Notes: generated by a model not told the origin, from the sequence alone. DNA of 64,000 nucleotides from Collinsella aerofaciens (GCF_019131995.1 NZ_JAHONA010000002.1:62001-126000), one strand, 5' to 3'; shown: positions 8,231 through 17,639, counted from the first letter of the stretch. Numbers and translations: made by a program.

Positions 8231-9460
8231 CTACACGCGCGTCGCATCCTTGGGGCTCATGGTCATGCTCTGGAAGCGGTTTTCCATGTATTCGTTATCG
8301 AAGTGCTCTCCGTAGAACTGCGCGACGGGAATATCCGGCTCCGTGCCGTTGACGCGCTGGTACCAGTAGTCGAGCGACTGTAGCGTCATGACGCCGTCGG
8401 CCAGCATAATGACGGTAAAGATGACGGTAGCCGAGTAGCGGCTTTTCCACGGAATCATGTTGATGAGCTTGAGCAGCCTCGGCAGCAGCAGCTTGATCCA
8501 GATAAGGCCACCCAGGCCCCACAGGCAGGCAAAGCCCGTACAGGTGCGTCCGCCCGTAAGGACGGCGAGTGGGTCGGGCATGCCGAACAGTTTCATGTGC
8601 GAGTAGCTCCACGACACCACGCCAAATGAGGTCTGCATAAACCAGCCTACAAACACCTCGAAAGCGCCGCCGATCAGGGCACTTACCAGGAAAATGATCA
8701 GAGGATTCTTTTTATAGAAGCGGTTGAGCGCCATGGTCATGAGCACCGCGCCAAATCCGTAGATGGGGCTAAAGGGGCCAAATAGCATACCGGCACGGTC
8801 CTGATAGACGCCGGGATCGACGACGACCATATGCCAGACTTCCTCGAGAATGAGACCTAACACGCTGCAGACGAAGAATACCCAGAACAGGTTGAAGTAG
8901 TTGAGCTTGATGTAGCCCTCGCCGGTTTCGTCGCGGCCGAGCATCCCCTCGGCGGCGGCATCGCGGTCGAGCATCTCTTGCAGACGGCGCTGCAGTTCGC
9001 GCTCCTGGCGTAGCGTGGGGTCGACGGTGGCCGACAGCGCAATGAGGATACCGAGCTGAATGGCGGGGCGCAGCAGGAAGGGTCCGATACCCTGGAGCAT
9101 CACGTCAACTAAAAGCTCCACGACGGTAAATGCGATGAGGACGTAAGACAGGCGGGCGGCATTGCGCCGCTGGTCCTTGATGAGGTCCAGGCCAAAGACG
9201 ATCAAGATGATCGCGCTTGCCGCCGAGAGCATAATGCCGGCGACGATAAGGCCAACCGCGACCAGGGTGTTATCACCGAGTTTAGCGGCGGCGTTGCCGT
9301 TAATGAGTGCGGTGATGACCTGCCACATAAAGACGGCGACCGACGGGAGTGTGCCCACGCCGGACAGGATGCACAGGACGGCGTACACTTTAATGATGAG
9401 GGGAATCTTCTTGACCTCCGTGGCGCTGGGGACGCTGGGGTCGAGTTCGTTTCGATCCAT
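8231..9460 (-). CDS. Integral membrane protein of the CmpB 'putative ABC transporter permease' family
   Basis: The 409-residue protein has several hydrophobic segments in two groups: four near residues 20-150, then five or six from about 195 to 380. The second half (FNLFWVFFVCSVLGLILEEVW and IYGFGAVLMTMALNRF) is typical of the CmpB/DUF1113 family, often annotated as an ABC permease though no ATPase is usually linked. None is linked here either. AGAAAGG lies upstream of the ATG at 9460. It stands alone, convergent with the MoaE-like gene and divergent from purF. Function and substrate are unknown. Confidence 0.7.
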   Translation of the reverse strand: MDRNELDPSVPSATEVKKIPLIIKVYAVLCILSGVGTLPSVAVFMWQVITALINGNAAAKLGDNTLVAVGLIVAGIMLSAASAIILIVFGLDLIKDQRRNAARLSYVLIAFTVVELLVDVMLQGIGPFLLRPAIQLGILIALSATVDPTLRQERELQRRLQEMLDRDAAAEGMLGRDETGEGYIKLNYFNLFWVFFVCSVLGLILEEVWHMVVVDPGVYQDRAGMLFGPFSPIYGFGAVLMTMALNRFYKKNPLIIFLVSALIGGAFEVFVGWFMQTSFGVVSWSYSHMKLFGMPDPLAVLTGGRTCTGFACLWGLGGLIWIKLLLPRLLKLINMIPWKSRYSATVIFTVIMLADGVMTLQSLDYWYQRVNGTEPDIPVAQFYGEHFDNEYMENRFQSMTMSPKDATRV

Positions 9461-9698
9461 ACAGAACCTTTCTCGCTTTGTCCTAGGTTACTAGGATACG
9501 CCGCCGACCTGCTAAAAGACAGGACGAACGTCCCAATTGCAACTTTGCAATCCCCAACGGTGGACGCGGCGGCCATATGGGGGCGCGGGCGCTTGCACTG
9601 GGCAGACCAATAAAATGTTTGGCCGCAAAACGGATTATTAGCTCGGTGGGCTTTTAAAAAGCGCTGCTCATGCGCTGGGGAGCGCGTCGCGCCGTGCG

Positions 9699-9704
9699 TA
9701 TAAT
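9699..9704 (+). promoter_or_regulatory. Consensus -10 box upstream of purF
   Basis: A perfect TATAAT lies 42 bases before the purF start, in an otherwise GC-rich stretch. The -35 position holds no good match. The 285-base gap between the divergent genes contains no recognisable PurBox or guanine riboswitch. Confidence 0.45.
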
Positions 9705-9745
9705 AAGGCGGGTAACGCCAAAATACGAGGCTCTGAGGGGATGCC

Positions 9746-11416
9746 ATGTCTCAAGAAACCATCCGCGCGGCCGAGCGCGCCGCGGGACAGGTGAACGCCA
9801 TGTCGACGTATGATCCGGACTCTGACCAGCTGCATGAGGAATGCGGCGTTTTTGGTGTCTGGGCGCCCGATCGCGACGTGGCTCGACTGACGTACTTTGG
9901 CCTGCGTGCACTGCAGCACCGTGGCCAAGAATCGGCGGGAATCGCTGTTGGTGACGGCGGTACGGTTATGGTCCGCAAGGATCTGGGCCTGCTCGACCGC
10001 GTGTTCTCCAATGCCGACTTGTCGACGCTCTCCGGTCAGCTGGCCGTGGGTCATGTGCGCTACGGCACCGCCGGCGCCAAGAGCTGGGAAGCCTCTCAGC
10101 CGCACCTCTCTACCATCAATAGCGTCATTATCGCGCTCGCGCACAACGGCACCCTCGTCAACACCGACGAGCTGCGCCGCCAGCTGATCGAGCTGGGCGT
10201 GCCGTTCCTCTCCAACTCGGATTCCGAGGTCGCGACCAAACTCATCGGCTACTTTACCCAGCGTACGGGCCACCTGCGCGAGGGCATTCGTAAGACCATG
10301 GAGCTCGTGCGCGGCGGCTACGCCATGACGCTCATCAACGAGCAGGCGCTCTACGCATTCCGCGATCCGCATGGCATTCGCCCGCTGGTGCTGGGCAAGC
10401 TCGTGGACGAGGGCCTGGACCAGGCCGATGCCGCTTCCGTTTCGCAACTGCCGTCGCAAGACGACGCCGCGACGGTCGACGCTGCCACCCATGTCACCCG
10501 CGCCGGCGGCTGGGTCGTCGCTTCTGAGACCTGTGCACTCGATATCGTGGGCGCCGAGTACGTCCGCGACGTCCGTCCCGGTGAGATTTTGCGCATCAGC
10601 GCCGAGGGCCTTGTGTCCGAGCAGGGCGTGCCTGCCGCCGAAGAGCCTGCTAACTGCATCTTTGAGCAGGTCTACTTCGCTCGCCCCGACTCCATCATGA
10701 ACGGCAAGAGTGTCTACGCTTGCCGTTATGACATGGGTCGTCAGCTGGCACATGAGGAGCCCGTCGAGGCCGACCTGGTCATCGGCGTGCCCGACTCCGG
10801 CCTGCCGCCCGCGGAGGGCTATTCGCACGAGAGCGGCATTCCCTTTGGCGAGGGCCTCATCAAGAATCGTTATGTGGGCCGTACGTTTATCGAGCCCACG
10901 CAGGAGCTGCGAGCCATGGGCGTGCGCATGAAGCTCAATCCGCTGCGCGACAACATCGAGGGCAAGCGCCTGGTCGTCATCGACGACTCCATCGTGCGCG
11001 GCACCACCATGGTGCAGCTCGTCAAGATGCTGCGCAACGCCGGCGCCAAGGAGATTCACATCCGCATCAACTCGCCCGAGGTCATCTGGCCGTGCTTCTA
11101 CGGTATCGATACCGACGTGCAGTCGCAGCTCATCAGCGCCAACAAGACGGTCGAGGAGATCTGCGAGTACATCGGCGCCGATTCGCTGGCCTTCCTTTCG
11201 GTCGAGGGCCTGCTGAAGGTCATGCCCAAGGGCGGCTACTGCGATGCGTGCTTTACCGGACGCTACCCCGTGGCGATTCCCGAGAGCTTTGGCCGCGACA
11301 AGTTCATGGAGGGCTTTAAGCCCCGCAACCTGGATAAGCCGCTGCATTTTGACGACGACGCCGTGGTCGAGAAATACGATGACCGCAGCTGGGAAGAGGA
11401 GCACGGCGAGGCCTAA
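9746..11416 (+). CDS. purF: Amidophosphoribosyltransferase (Fe-S type)
   Basis: Catalyses the first committed purine step, PRPP plus glutamine to phosphoribosylamine. The N-terminal Ntn glutaminase begins at Cys33 in LHEECGVFG, implying a propeptide of about 32 residues that must be removed. The PRPP-binding loop VVIDDSIVRGTT is present. The C terminus has GGYCDACFTGRYP with Cys499 and Cys502, the pair that helps hold the [4Fe-4S] cluster in Bacillus-type enzymes, so an oxygen-sensitive enzyme is expected. The ATG at 9746 follows GAGGGG with good spacing. It leads the purF-purM-purN run; a palindromic repeat and about 150 bases separate it from purM, so co-transcription is likely but not certain. 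Confidence 0.96.
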   Translation: MSQETIRAAERAAGQVNAMSTYDPDSDQLHEECGVFGVWAPDRDVARLTYFGLRALQHRGQESAGIAVGDGGTVMVRKDLGLLDRVFSNADLSTLSGQLAVGHVRYGTAGAKSWEASQPHLSTINSVIIALAHNGTLVNTDELRRQLIELGVPFLSNSDSEVATKLIGYFTQRTGHLREGIRKTMELVRGGYAMTLINEQALYAFRDPHGIRPLVLGKLVDEGLDQADAASVSQLPSQDDAATVDAATHVTRAGGWVVASETCALDIVGAEYVRDVRPGEILRISAEGLVSEQGVPAAEEPANCIFEQVYFARPDSIMNGKSVYACRYDMGRQLAHEEPVEADLVIGVPDSGLPPAEGYSHESGIPFGEGLIKNRYVGRTFIEPTQELRAMGVRMKLNPLRDNIEGKRLVVIDDSIVRGTTMVQLVKMLRNAGAKEIHIRINSPEVIWPCFYGIDTDVQSQLISANKTVEEICEYIGADSLAFLSVEGLLKVMPKGGYCDACFTGRYPVAIPESFGRDKFMEGFKPRNLDKPLHFDDDAVVEKYDDRSWEEEHGEA

Positions 11417-11455
11417 AACCTGCCATGTGGGGACAGGTTTATTTTGGTAGGTTTT
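11415..11455. repeat. Palindromic repeat of the GGGGACAGGTTTATTTTGG family
   Basis: AAAACCTGCCA overlapping the purF stop codon pairs with TGGTAGGTTTT. Between them is GGGGACAGGTTTATTTTGG, which recurs in similar form at 23994-24171. It could fold into a hairpin in the purF-purM transcript. Confidence 0.6.
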
Positions 11456-11573
11456 ACCTGCTGTTTTGTTGATATGACGGCGCGTGCTGTTATGGCGTGC
11501 GCCGAAATGAACGCAACTATGAGCACCGTTTGGCGCCCGCGCGGCGCCACGGTAGTGGGAGAGGAAGGCTCAG

Positions 11574-12677
11574 ATGAGCGACAGCAAGCATGTGACGTAC
11601 GAGGACGCCGGCGTCGATACCGCCGAGGGTGGCCGCGCCGTCGACGCTATTAAGCAGATGGTCAAGGACACCAACCGCCCCGAGGTTATCGGCGGCATCG
11701 GTGGCTTTGGTGGCCTGTTCTCGGCCGCCGCGCTCAAGGATATGGAAGACCCGATCCTGATCAGCGGCACCGACGGCGTGGGCACCAAGCTTGTGCTCGC
11801 CCAGATTATGGACCGTCACGAGACGGTGGGCCAGGACCTGGTCGCCATGTGCGTCAATGACATTTTGGCTTCGGGCGCCGAGCCGCTGTTCTTCCTGGAT
11901 TACGTTGCCATCGGTCACATTGAGGCCGAGCACATGGCAAAGATCATCAAGGGCGTGGCCGACGGCTGCAAGCTCGCGGGCTGCGCGCTCGTGGGCGGCG
12001 AGATGGCCGAGCACCCGGGCGTCATGGCTCCCGCCGATTACGACCTCGCCGGCTTTACCGTGGGTGTTGTCGATCGTCCCAAGATGCTCGACCCCGCGAA
12101 CGTTCGCCCCGGCGATGTGATCCTGGGCCTGCCCTCCACCGGCGTGCACTCCAACGGCTACTCGCTCGTGCGCAAGGTTATCGGTGTCGACGGCATCAAG
12201 CCGGGCACGCCCGAGGCCGCCGCTAAGGCCGAGGAGCTAAGCCGTCCGCTCGAGGAGCTCGGCGGTGCTTCGCTGGCCGACGCTCTGCTGGCTCCCACGC
12301 GCATCTACGTCAAGCCGATTCTGGAGCTGCTCCGCGGTGGCGCCAACGTTCATGCCATTGCCCATATCACCGGCGGCGGTATTACCGAGAACCTCAACCG
12401 CGCGCTTGCCGACGACGTCGACGCCGTGGTCACCCGCAACGGTGCCGAGATGGGCTGGGACGTTCCGCCCGTCATCACCTACGTGTCGCGCCAGGCCGAG
12501 CTCGCGCCCAACGAGGCGTGCAAGACCTTCAACATGGGTGTTGGCTTGTGCCTGATCGTTGCCCCCGAGGACGAGGCCGCTGTGACCGAGGCTCTGGTCG
12601 CGCTCGGCGAGAAGCCGTTCCGCGTGGGCGAGTGCGTCGAGGGTTCCGGTAAGGTCGTGTACTCCGATGAGCGCTAA
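11574..12677 (+). CDS. purM: Phosphoribosylformylglycinamidine cyclo-ligase (AIR synthetase)
   Basis: Closes the imidazole ring of FGAM to give AIR using ATP. The 367-residue length is near the usual 345-350. Family signatures are YEDAGVDTAEGG at the N terminus, ISGTDGVGTKL, the glycine-rich GCALVGGEMAEHPG, GLPSTGVHSNGYSLVR and HITGGGITENLNRAL. An RBS (GAGAGGAAGG) precedes the ATG. Its 3' end overlaps purN by 11 bases, consistent with translational coupling. Confidence 0.96.
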   Translation: MSDSKHVTYEDAGVDTAEGGRAVDAIKQMVKDTNRPEVIGGIGGFGGLFSAAALKDMEDPILISGTDGVGTKLVLAQIMDRHETVGQDLVAMCVNDILASGAEPLFFLDYVAIGHIEAEHMAKIIKGVADGCKLAGCALVGGEMAEHPGVMAPADYDLAGFTVGVVDRPKMLDPANVRPGDVILGLPSTGVHSNGYSLVRKVIGVDGIKPGTPEAAAKAEELSRPLEELGGASLADALLAPTRIYVKPILELLRGGANVHAIAHITGGGITENLNRALADDVDAVVTRNGAEMGWDVPPVITYVSRQAELAPNEACKTFNMGVGLCLIVAPEDEAAVTEALVALGEKPFRVGECVEGSGKVVYSDER

Positions 12678-13365
12678 CGAGCAGATGACTGCCGCCGAGG
12701 GCCTGACCTGGGATCCCTACACCCGTCCGACCGGCACCGATACGGCCGAGCCACTCAAGATCGGCGTGCTCATCAGCGGTTCGGGCACCAACCTGCAGGC
12801 GCTCATCGACTTGATCGCCGCCGGCAAGCTCAACGCTTCGATTGAGCTTGTGGTGTCGAGCCGTCCTTCGGCCAAGGGCCTGCAACGTGCCGAGCGCGCA
12901 GGCATCCAGACGCTCACGCTGTCCAAGGATGTGTACGCCGATCCCATCGCTGCCGACGAGATCATCGCGCATGAGCTGCTCGAGCGCGGCTGCGAGTACG
13001 TGGTCATGGCCGGTTACATGCGCATGGTGCACACGCCGCTGCTGGCAGCGTTCCCCAATCGCGTGGTCAATCTGCATCCGGCGCTGCTGCCCAGCTTTAC
13101 CGGCGCGCACGCGATCGATGACGCGTTTGCTCGCGGCGTCAAGGTGACCGGCGTGACTGTGCACTTTGCCAACGAGATCTACGACAACGGCCCCATCATC
13201 GCCCAGCGTGCGCTGGCTGTCGAGGAGGGCTGGGACGTCGACACGCTCGAGGAGCACATCCACGCGATCGAGCACGTGTTGTATCCCGAGGTCGTGCAGA
13301 TGCTTGCCGACGGTCGCGTCCACGTGCTGGAGAGCGGCAAGGTCGCCGTGGATCCTGTGAAATAA
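12667..13365 (+). CDS. purN: Phosphoribosylglycinamide formyltransferase
   Basis: Transfers a formyl group from 10-formyl-THF to GAR. After about 30 extra N-terminal residues the domain begins KIGVLISGSGTNLQALID. The catalytic region reads VVMAGYMRM, then VVNLHPALLPSFTGAHAIDDA, with the conserved HPALLPSF-G signature, then VTGVTVHFANEIYDNGPII. The ATG lies inside the end of purM, eleven bases before its stop end, so expression depends on the upstream gene. A strong terminator follows. Confidence 0.95.
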   Translation: MSANEQMTAAEGLTWDPYTRPTGTDTAEPLKIGVLISGSGTNLQALIDLIAAGKLNASIELVVSSRPSAKGLQRAERAGIQTLTLSKDVYADPIAADEIIAHELLERGCEYVVMAGYMRMVHTPLLAAFPNRVVNLHPALLPSFTGAHAIDDAFARGVKVTGVTVHFANEIYDNGPIIAQRALAVEEGWDVDTLEEHIHAIEHVLYPEVVQMLADGRVHVLESGKVAVDPVK

Positions 13366-13377
13366 TTACCCGCTTGT

Positions 13378-13420
13378 AAAGGCGGTTAGGCACATCGAAG
13401 ACGCCTAACCGCCTTTTTTA
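13378..13420 (+). terminator. Intrinsic terminator after purN
   Basis: AAAGGCGGTTAGGC pairs perfectly with GCCTAACCGCCTTT (14 bp, 11-nt loop), followed by a run of Ts. This is the end of the purine operon. Confidence 0.92.
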
Positions 13421-13640
13421 TTGCGCTTTATGTTGTTTGATTTAGCTGGAATTGAATGGGCTGCTCTTCTTGCCTGTCAATTACAGTAGTCGACTCTCAT
13501 GTGGAATGCCGAGCTTCCGGCATGAGATTATCTGGGAAAACGACCAGAAAACTTGGCCTTCGGCTTCAAATTGCGCATAATTCTATTTATCATCTATTTA
13601 ACATTTTGTTATCAAAAATGAGCGCAAGGAGGCTGGCTCA

Positions 13641-15107
13641 ATGGGTGAAGCAGATGGCGTGGAGCTGATTTATTCACTCGTCGGTTATCCTGATGAAACC
13701 GAGTGGCTTGAATTTAAAGAAGGCAATAGCGATCCCGTTAGAACGGGGCGTGACATCTCGGCGCTTGCCAATGCTGCCGCTTACTGCGGCCGCGCATATG
13801 CCTATAAGATCTGGGGCGTGAGCGACGGTACGCATGAGCTTGTGGGCACCCAGTTCAACCCATATCACGCAAAGGGTAAGGGAAACCAAGAGCTTTTGAT
13901 GTGGCTCAAGCTTGCGCTCTCAAACAATGCGAATTACGAGTTTGCGGTTATTGATCATGAGACAAAGCACTTTGTGGTGCTGAAAGTGCACGCCGCGAGC
14001 GCTCAGCCGGTCTATTTTGATAAGACAGCCTACATTCGAGAGGGCTCTTCGACGGCAGAACTGGTTCCCGGTAGTGCACGAGAGGCGGAGCTGTGGCGTC
14101 GCTTACAGTCAGGGAACGCGGAGCTCGCTGTAGTTGAGAGAGATCTGACATCTCGAGAGGTCGCCGAAATACTAGATGTTGATGCGTATTTTGAGTTGTG
14201 CAGATTGAGAAGACCTGTCGATTTGGACGGAGTGATGCTTGCTCTTTGTGAACAAGAGCTGATTCGTCGTCAAGATAACGGCCGATATAGTGTGACGCGC
14301 TTGGGAATGCTTCTGGTGGGAAAAAAGCTCTCTCGCTACCCGGAGCTCAGGAAACGCATGCTGCGAATCGTGCGATATGCGGGAAAAGGCAGTTTTGACA
14401 TTGTCGGGGATACTGAAATCGACAAGGGCTACGCTTTGGCGCTTCCACAGGCTGAACAGCTGGTCATGTCGATGATTCCGGCTGTTGAGGCACTGGATGG
14501 CGCATTTCGACGTATTCAGACGGCTTATCCTCAAAGGGCGATTCGCGAGTTGCTATCAAACGCCGTGATTCATCAAGACATTGCTGACAATACGGCGGGG
14601 CCTCTTGTTGCGATTTACGACAATCGCATTGAGTTCTCTAATCCCGGGACAACGCTTATTCCGGCAGAACGAGTGCTCAACGCTCAGCCGAAAACGCGAA
14701 ATTCGATGATGGCGTCCCTCATGCGCCAAATGGATCTTTGCGAAGAAGGCGGTACGGGCTGGGATTTAATCGTAGATTCGCTCGAAAAAGCCGGCATGCC
14801 TTCACCGGTTATCAAGAGTGAGGGCGGGCTGGGAACGCTCGTGACACTCTATTGCGACTGTCCGTATACTCGAATGAAAAAAAGTGAGCGAAAAAACGCC
14901 GTGTACTGGCATGCCTGTCTTTTGTATGCCCAAGGTGAGTCGATGAGCAATCAGTCGCTGCGAGAGCGTTTTGGACTTTCCGATGAAAAGAAAAACACGG
15001 TGGCGATGTCTCGTCTAATCAAAGAGTGTCTGGAAGAGGCATTGATAAAGGAAGAGGACGAGGACGCGGGTTCCAAATACAAAAGGTATATTCCGTATTG
15101 GGCCTAA
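13641..15107 (+). CDS. AlbA_2/RecG-like ATP-binding putative transcriptional regulator
   Basis: The N terminus (ETEWLEFKEGNSDP, then ISALANAAAYCGRAYAYKIW) is the Schlafen/AlbA_2 domain. The C-terminal half (about residues 290-430, including AIRELLSNAVIHQDI and NRIEFSNPGTTL) matches the GHKL-like HATPase_c_4 domain of the RecG-like regulator family. A final winged-helix region follows. Length is 488 residues. The ATG follows AAGGAGG with nine-base spacing. Base composition is clearly more AT-rich than the neighbours, as is the 220-base gap upstream, which suggests recent transfer. Such proteins are found as stand-alone regulators in mobile regions; the target is unknown. Confidence 0.8.
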   Translation: MGEADGVELIYSLVGYPDETEWLEFKEGNSDPVRTGRDISALANAAAYCGRAYAYKIWGVSDGTHELVGTQFNPYHAKGKGNQELLMWLKLALSNNANYEFAVIDHETKHFVVLKVHAASAQPVYFDKTAYIREGSSTAELVPGSAREAELWRRLQSGNAELAVVERDLTSREVAEILDVDAYFELCRLRRPVDLDGVMLALCEQELIRRQDNGRYSVTRLGMLLVGKKLSRYPELRKRMLRIVRYAGKGSFDIVGDTEIDKGYALALPQAEQLVMSMIPAVEALDGAFRRIQTAYPQRAIRELLSNAVIHQDIADNTAGPLVAIYDNRIEFSNPGTTLIPAERVLNAQPKTRNSMMASLMRQMDLCEEGGTGWDLIVDSLEKAGMPSPVIKSEGGLGTLVTLYCDCPYTRMKKSERKNAVYWHACLLYAQGESMSNQSLRERFGLSDEKKNTVAMSRLIKECLEEALIKEEDEDAGSKYKRYIPYWA

Positions 15108-15137
15108 AGACAGGGAATGAAAAGAAGGAGGCGGCTT

Positions 15138-15605
15138 ATGTCTGGTAATAACGAAGCGCTGTTTACGCCTGAGTTGGTGTTTTTTGATTGGGAGTGTGCG
15201 ACGCCGGATGAGGTGTTCGCGCGGCTTGAGGGCGAGCTTGCACCACATGGCTACATTGCATCCGGTTGGCTCGATGCCGTCCGCACGCGCGAGGATGCCT
15301 ATCCCACGGGTCTCGCTATGCCGGCGGCAAACATTGCCATTCCGCATACCGATCCGGGGTTTGTGGCCAAGCCCTATATCGCGGTGGTGAAGCCCGCCGC
15401 GCCCGTGACATTTAACGCTATGGCTGGCATGGGCGCTCCGGTGCCGGCGCAGATCGTCATCAATTTGGGTATTGCCGAGCCGGGCGGCCAGGTCGAGGCC
15501 CTGCAGGCGCTCATGAATATCTTTATGGACGCCGATGCCGCAGCCGACGTGCTCGGCCAGACCACGCCCCAGGGCATGGTCGACGCCATCCGCCGTCACT
15601 TCTAA
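15138..15605 (+). CDS. Orphan PTS EIIA protein of the fructose/galactitol type
   Basis: A 155-residue cytosolic phosphocarrier domain. The active histidine is expected in IAIPHTDPG, preceded by REDAYPTGLAMP, the usual EIIA type 2 context. The spacing resembles GatA-like EIIA. No EIIB or EIIC genes are adjacent, so it may serve a distant PTS or act as a regulator. The ATG at 15138 follows AAGGAGG; the in-frame ATG at 15117 lies upstream of that ribosome site and is rejected. It starts 30 bases after the AlbA_2 gene, so the two may be co-transcribed. Confidence 0.85.
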   Translation: MSGNNEALFTPELVFFDWECATPDEVFARLEGELAPHGYIASGWLDAVRTREDAYPTGLAMPAANIAIPHTDPGFVAKPYIAVVKPAAPVTFNAMAGMGAPVPAQIVINLGIAEPGGQVEALQALMNIFMDADAAADVLGQTTPQGMVDAIRRHF

Positions 15606-15616
15606 GGTGGGGCTGA

Positions 15617-15649
15617 GCCGGCACTTGGGGACTGTCCCTAACTGCCGGC
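15617..15649. repeat. Palindromic repeat of the GGGGACAG family
   Basis: GCCGGCACTTGGGGAC pairs with GTCCCTAACTGCCGGC with a few mismatches. A second hairpin (TGCACCA/TGGTGCA) follows at about 15668-15684, with CTGTCCCC motifs on both sides. This cluster fills the gap before the PrsA-like gene. Confidence 0.65.
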
Positions 15650-15775
15650 TGCCAGAGCTGTCCCCTTTGCACCAAAATGGTGCAGATTAACCTGTCCCCA
15701 ATGCACCAAGCGTGCCGCGGGGGCTGCGTTGTGACACAATGGCGTTTGTTCGATTCGTGATGCGAAAGGCCAAAC

Positions 15776-16996
15776 ATGGCAAATAAGAAAAAGAACCCCG
15801 AGGTCGCGCCGACGTCCGAGCAACGGTCCCGCGCTGCCTCCAGCTCTCGCAAGAAGCAGCGCAAGACGTACGTGTCTAAGACCGTCAAGATCGTTCTGGT
15901 GGTCATCGGCGTGCTGGCGATGCTGCTTTCCGTCTCGGCGATGGCGTGCTCCGGCCTTATGTCGCAGGCTGAGGACACCTCGGGCTACAAGCTGACCGGC
16001 GGTGTTGCTGCCACTATCAACGGCACCAACCTTACCGAGGACACCGTGACCAAGCAGATCATGAGCATGCGCACGTCCTACGGCTACACCAAGGATGAGG
16101 ATTGGGCGCAGTATCTGGTTGACAACGACCTCACGCCCAAGAAGTACCGCAAGCAACTCATCGACTCCTACACGCAGCAGATTCTGCTTCAACAGGCACA
16201 GAAGGAGAACGGCGTGACGGTGTCGGACGAGGAGGTCGAGAAGGCTTGGAAGGACGCGTGCAAGAGCGCGGGCGGAGCCAAGGCCTTTAAGAAGACCCTC
16301 AAGACCTACGGCTATACCGAGGACACCTACAAGGACTCGCTCAAGGAGAGTCTGGCGCAACAGAAACTCAAGGATGCCGTCGCGCCCACGAGCAAGCCCA
16401 AGGACAGCGAGATTGTCGATTACATCAACGAAAATCTGTCCAGCTACAACGACGCCCGCCGCTCGTCGAACATCCTGATCAAGGTTGATTCCGACGCTTC
16501 CGACGAGGACAAGGCTGCCGCCAAGGCCAAGGCGCAGGAGTGCCTGGACAAGATCAACTCCGGTGAGCTGAGCTTTGAGGACGCCGTTGAGCAGTACTCC
16601 GAGGACACCGGTTCCAAGGAGAAGAAGGGCGATGTGGGCTGGGATAAGCTCACCACCTTTGTCGACAGCTACCAGACGGCGCTCGAGGGACTCAACAAGG
16701 GCGACGTGAGCGAAGTCGTCGAGTCGACCTATGGCTACCACATCATCAAGTGCACCGACTACTTCCATGTCGATAATCAGGTTGATGACATCAACCAGGT
16801 GCCCAAGGACATCAAAAAGTACGTCTCCAACGTGGTGAAGACGCAAGCGGCCAGCACCGCGTACAGCGAGTGGCTGGAGCAGTACAAGAAGGATGCCGAC
16901 ATCACCGTCAACCCCATGCCCAAAGACGTACCCTATAACGTGAGTCTGAAGGGTGTCACCAAGAGTTCGACCGACGATTCGTCGACGACTGAGTAA
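15776..16996 (+). CDS. PrsA/SurA-like peptidyl-prolyl isomerase (parvulin foldase)
   Basis: The 406-residue protein has a basic cytoplasmic N terminus (to about residue 38), one hydrophobic segment (about 39-62) ending SAMACSG, then an extracytoplasmic region. The cysteine could be lipidated, but the lipobox is poor, so it may instead be an uncleaved anchor. A SurA-N-like helical domain precedes a rotamase/PpiC domain from about residue 220 (ARRSSNILIKV, then YSEDTGSKEKKGDVGW, then STYGYHIIKCTD). It probably helps fold exported proteins, such as the large wall-anchored proteins here. GAAAGG precedes the ATG. Confidence 0.88.
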   Translation: MANKKKNPEVAPTSEQRSRAASSSRKKQRKTYVSKTVKIVLVVIGVLAMLLSVSAMACSGLMSQAEDTSGYKLTGGVAATINGTNLTEDTVTKQIMSMRTSYGYTKDEDWAQYLVDNDLTPKKYRKQLIDSYTQQILLQQAQKENGVTVSDEEVEKAWKDACKSAGGAKAFKKTLKTYGYTEDTYKDSLKESLAQQKLKDAVAPTSKPKDSEIVDYINENLSSYNDARRSSNILIKVDSDASDEDKAAAKAKAQECLDKINSGELSFEDAVEQYSEDTGSKEKKGDVGWDKLTTFVDSYQTALEGLNKGDVSEVVESTYGYHIIKCTDYFHVDNQVDDINQVPKDIKKYVSNVVKTQAASTAYSEWLEQYKKDADITVNPMPKDVPYNVSLKGVTKSSTDDSSTTE

Positions 16997-17050
16997 TCAT
17001 GGGGCGGTGCTCGCGCGAGTGCCGCCCACACTATTGAGGAGGATTTGCAG

Positions 17051-17494
17051 ATGACCAACGAAGAGCTGCAGAAGGAAATGATTGCGGCCATGAAGGCCAA
17101 GGACAAGGTTCGCCTGTCCATCATTCGCCAGGTTAAGGCCGAGGTGAAGAATATCGAGGTCAATGAGCGCCGCGATGTGACCGAGGAAGACGTCAACAGC
17201 ATGATCAAGCGTCTGATCAAGCAGACGAGCGAGACGCTGGAGATGTCCATCAAGGCCGGCACCGACCAGGAGCGTACCGACAACCTGACCGAGCAGGTCA
17301 AGATTCTGGAGAGCCTGCTGCCCGCGCAGGTTTCGGGCGAGGAGCTCGAGGCCCTGATCGAGCAGGTTATCGCCGAGCTGGGCGCCACGTCCAAGAAGCA
17401 GATGGGCCAGGTTATGGGCGCACTCGGCAAGGCCACCGGTGGCAACTTCGATAAGCCGGCCGCGGCAAAGATCGTCGGAGCCAAACTCGCGTAG
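17051..17494 (+). CDS. yqeY: YqeY/GatB-tail family protein
   Basis: A 147-residue helical protein starting MTNEELQKEMIAAMKAKDK, with SIIRQVKAEVKNIEV and the C-terminal QMGQVMGALGKATGG characteristic of YqeY. The family shares the tail domain of GatB, the tRNA amidotransferase subunit, and is thought to act in amidotransfer or tRNA binding, but its role is unproven. The ATG at 17051 is favoured because GAGGAGG lies eight bases upstream; the in-frame TTG at 17045 is too close to it. Confidence 0.9.
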   Translation: MTNEELQKEMIAAMKAKDKVRLSIIRQVKAEVKNIEVNERRDVTEEDVNSMIKRLIKQTSETLEMSIKAGTDQERTDNLTEQVKILESLLPAQVSGEELEALIEQVIAELGATSKKQMGQVMGALGKATGGNFDKPAAAKIVGAKLA

Positions 17495-17521
17495 GGGCCG
17501 AGCGGTACATAGTTGATGTTT

Positions 17522-17558
17522 AGGGGGGGGCGTGGCCGTCATGGTCGCGCCCCTTTTT
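17522..17558 (+). terminator. Terminator after yqeY
   Basis: GGGGGCG(T)GGCC pairs with GGTCGCGCCCC around GTCAT, followed by TTTTT. Confidence 0.8.
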
Positions 17559-17570
17559 GCTGGGCTGGGC

Positions 17571-17639
17571 ACTCATTGGGGACAGGCTTAAATGAGTGCC
17601 CAATGAGCAGGTACTCATTTAAGTCTGTCCCCAATGACT
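17571..17639. repeat. 27-bp inverted repeat of the TTGGGGACAG-TTAAATGA family
   Basis: Arms 17571-17597 and 17613-17639 match at about 25 of 27 positions and contain CATTGGGGACAGGCTTAAAT. The same arm recurs three times at 62735-62882. It sits just upstream of the amino-acid ABC operon. Confidence 0.8.

Noticed and set aside
9461..9745. Purine riboswitch or PurBox before purF
   Set aside because: I could not find the conserved aptamer core or a PurBox; only a -10 box is visible.
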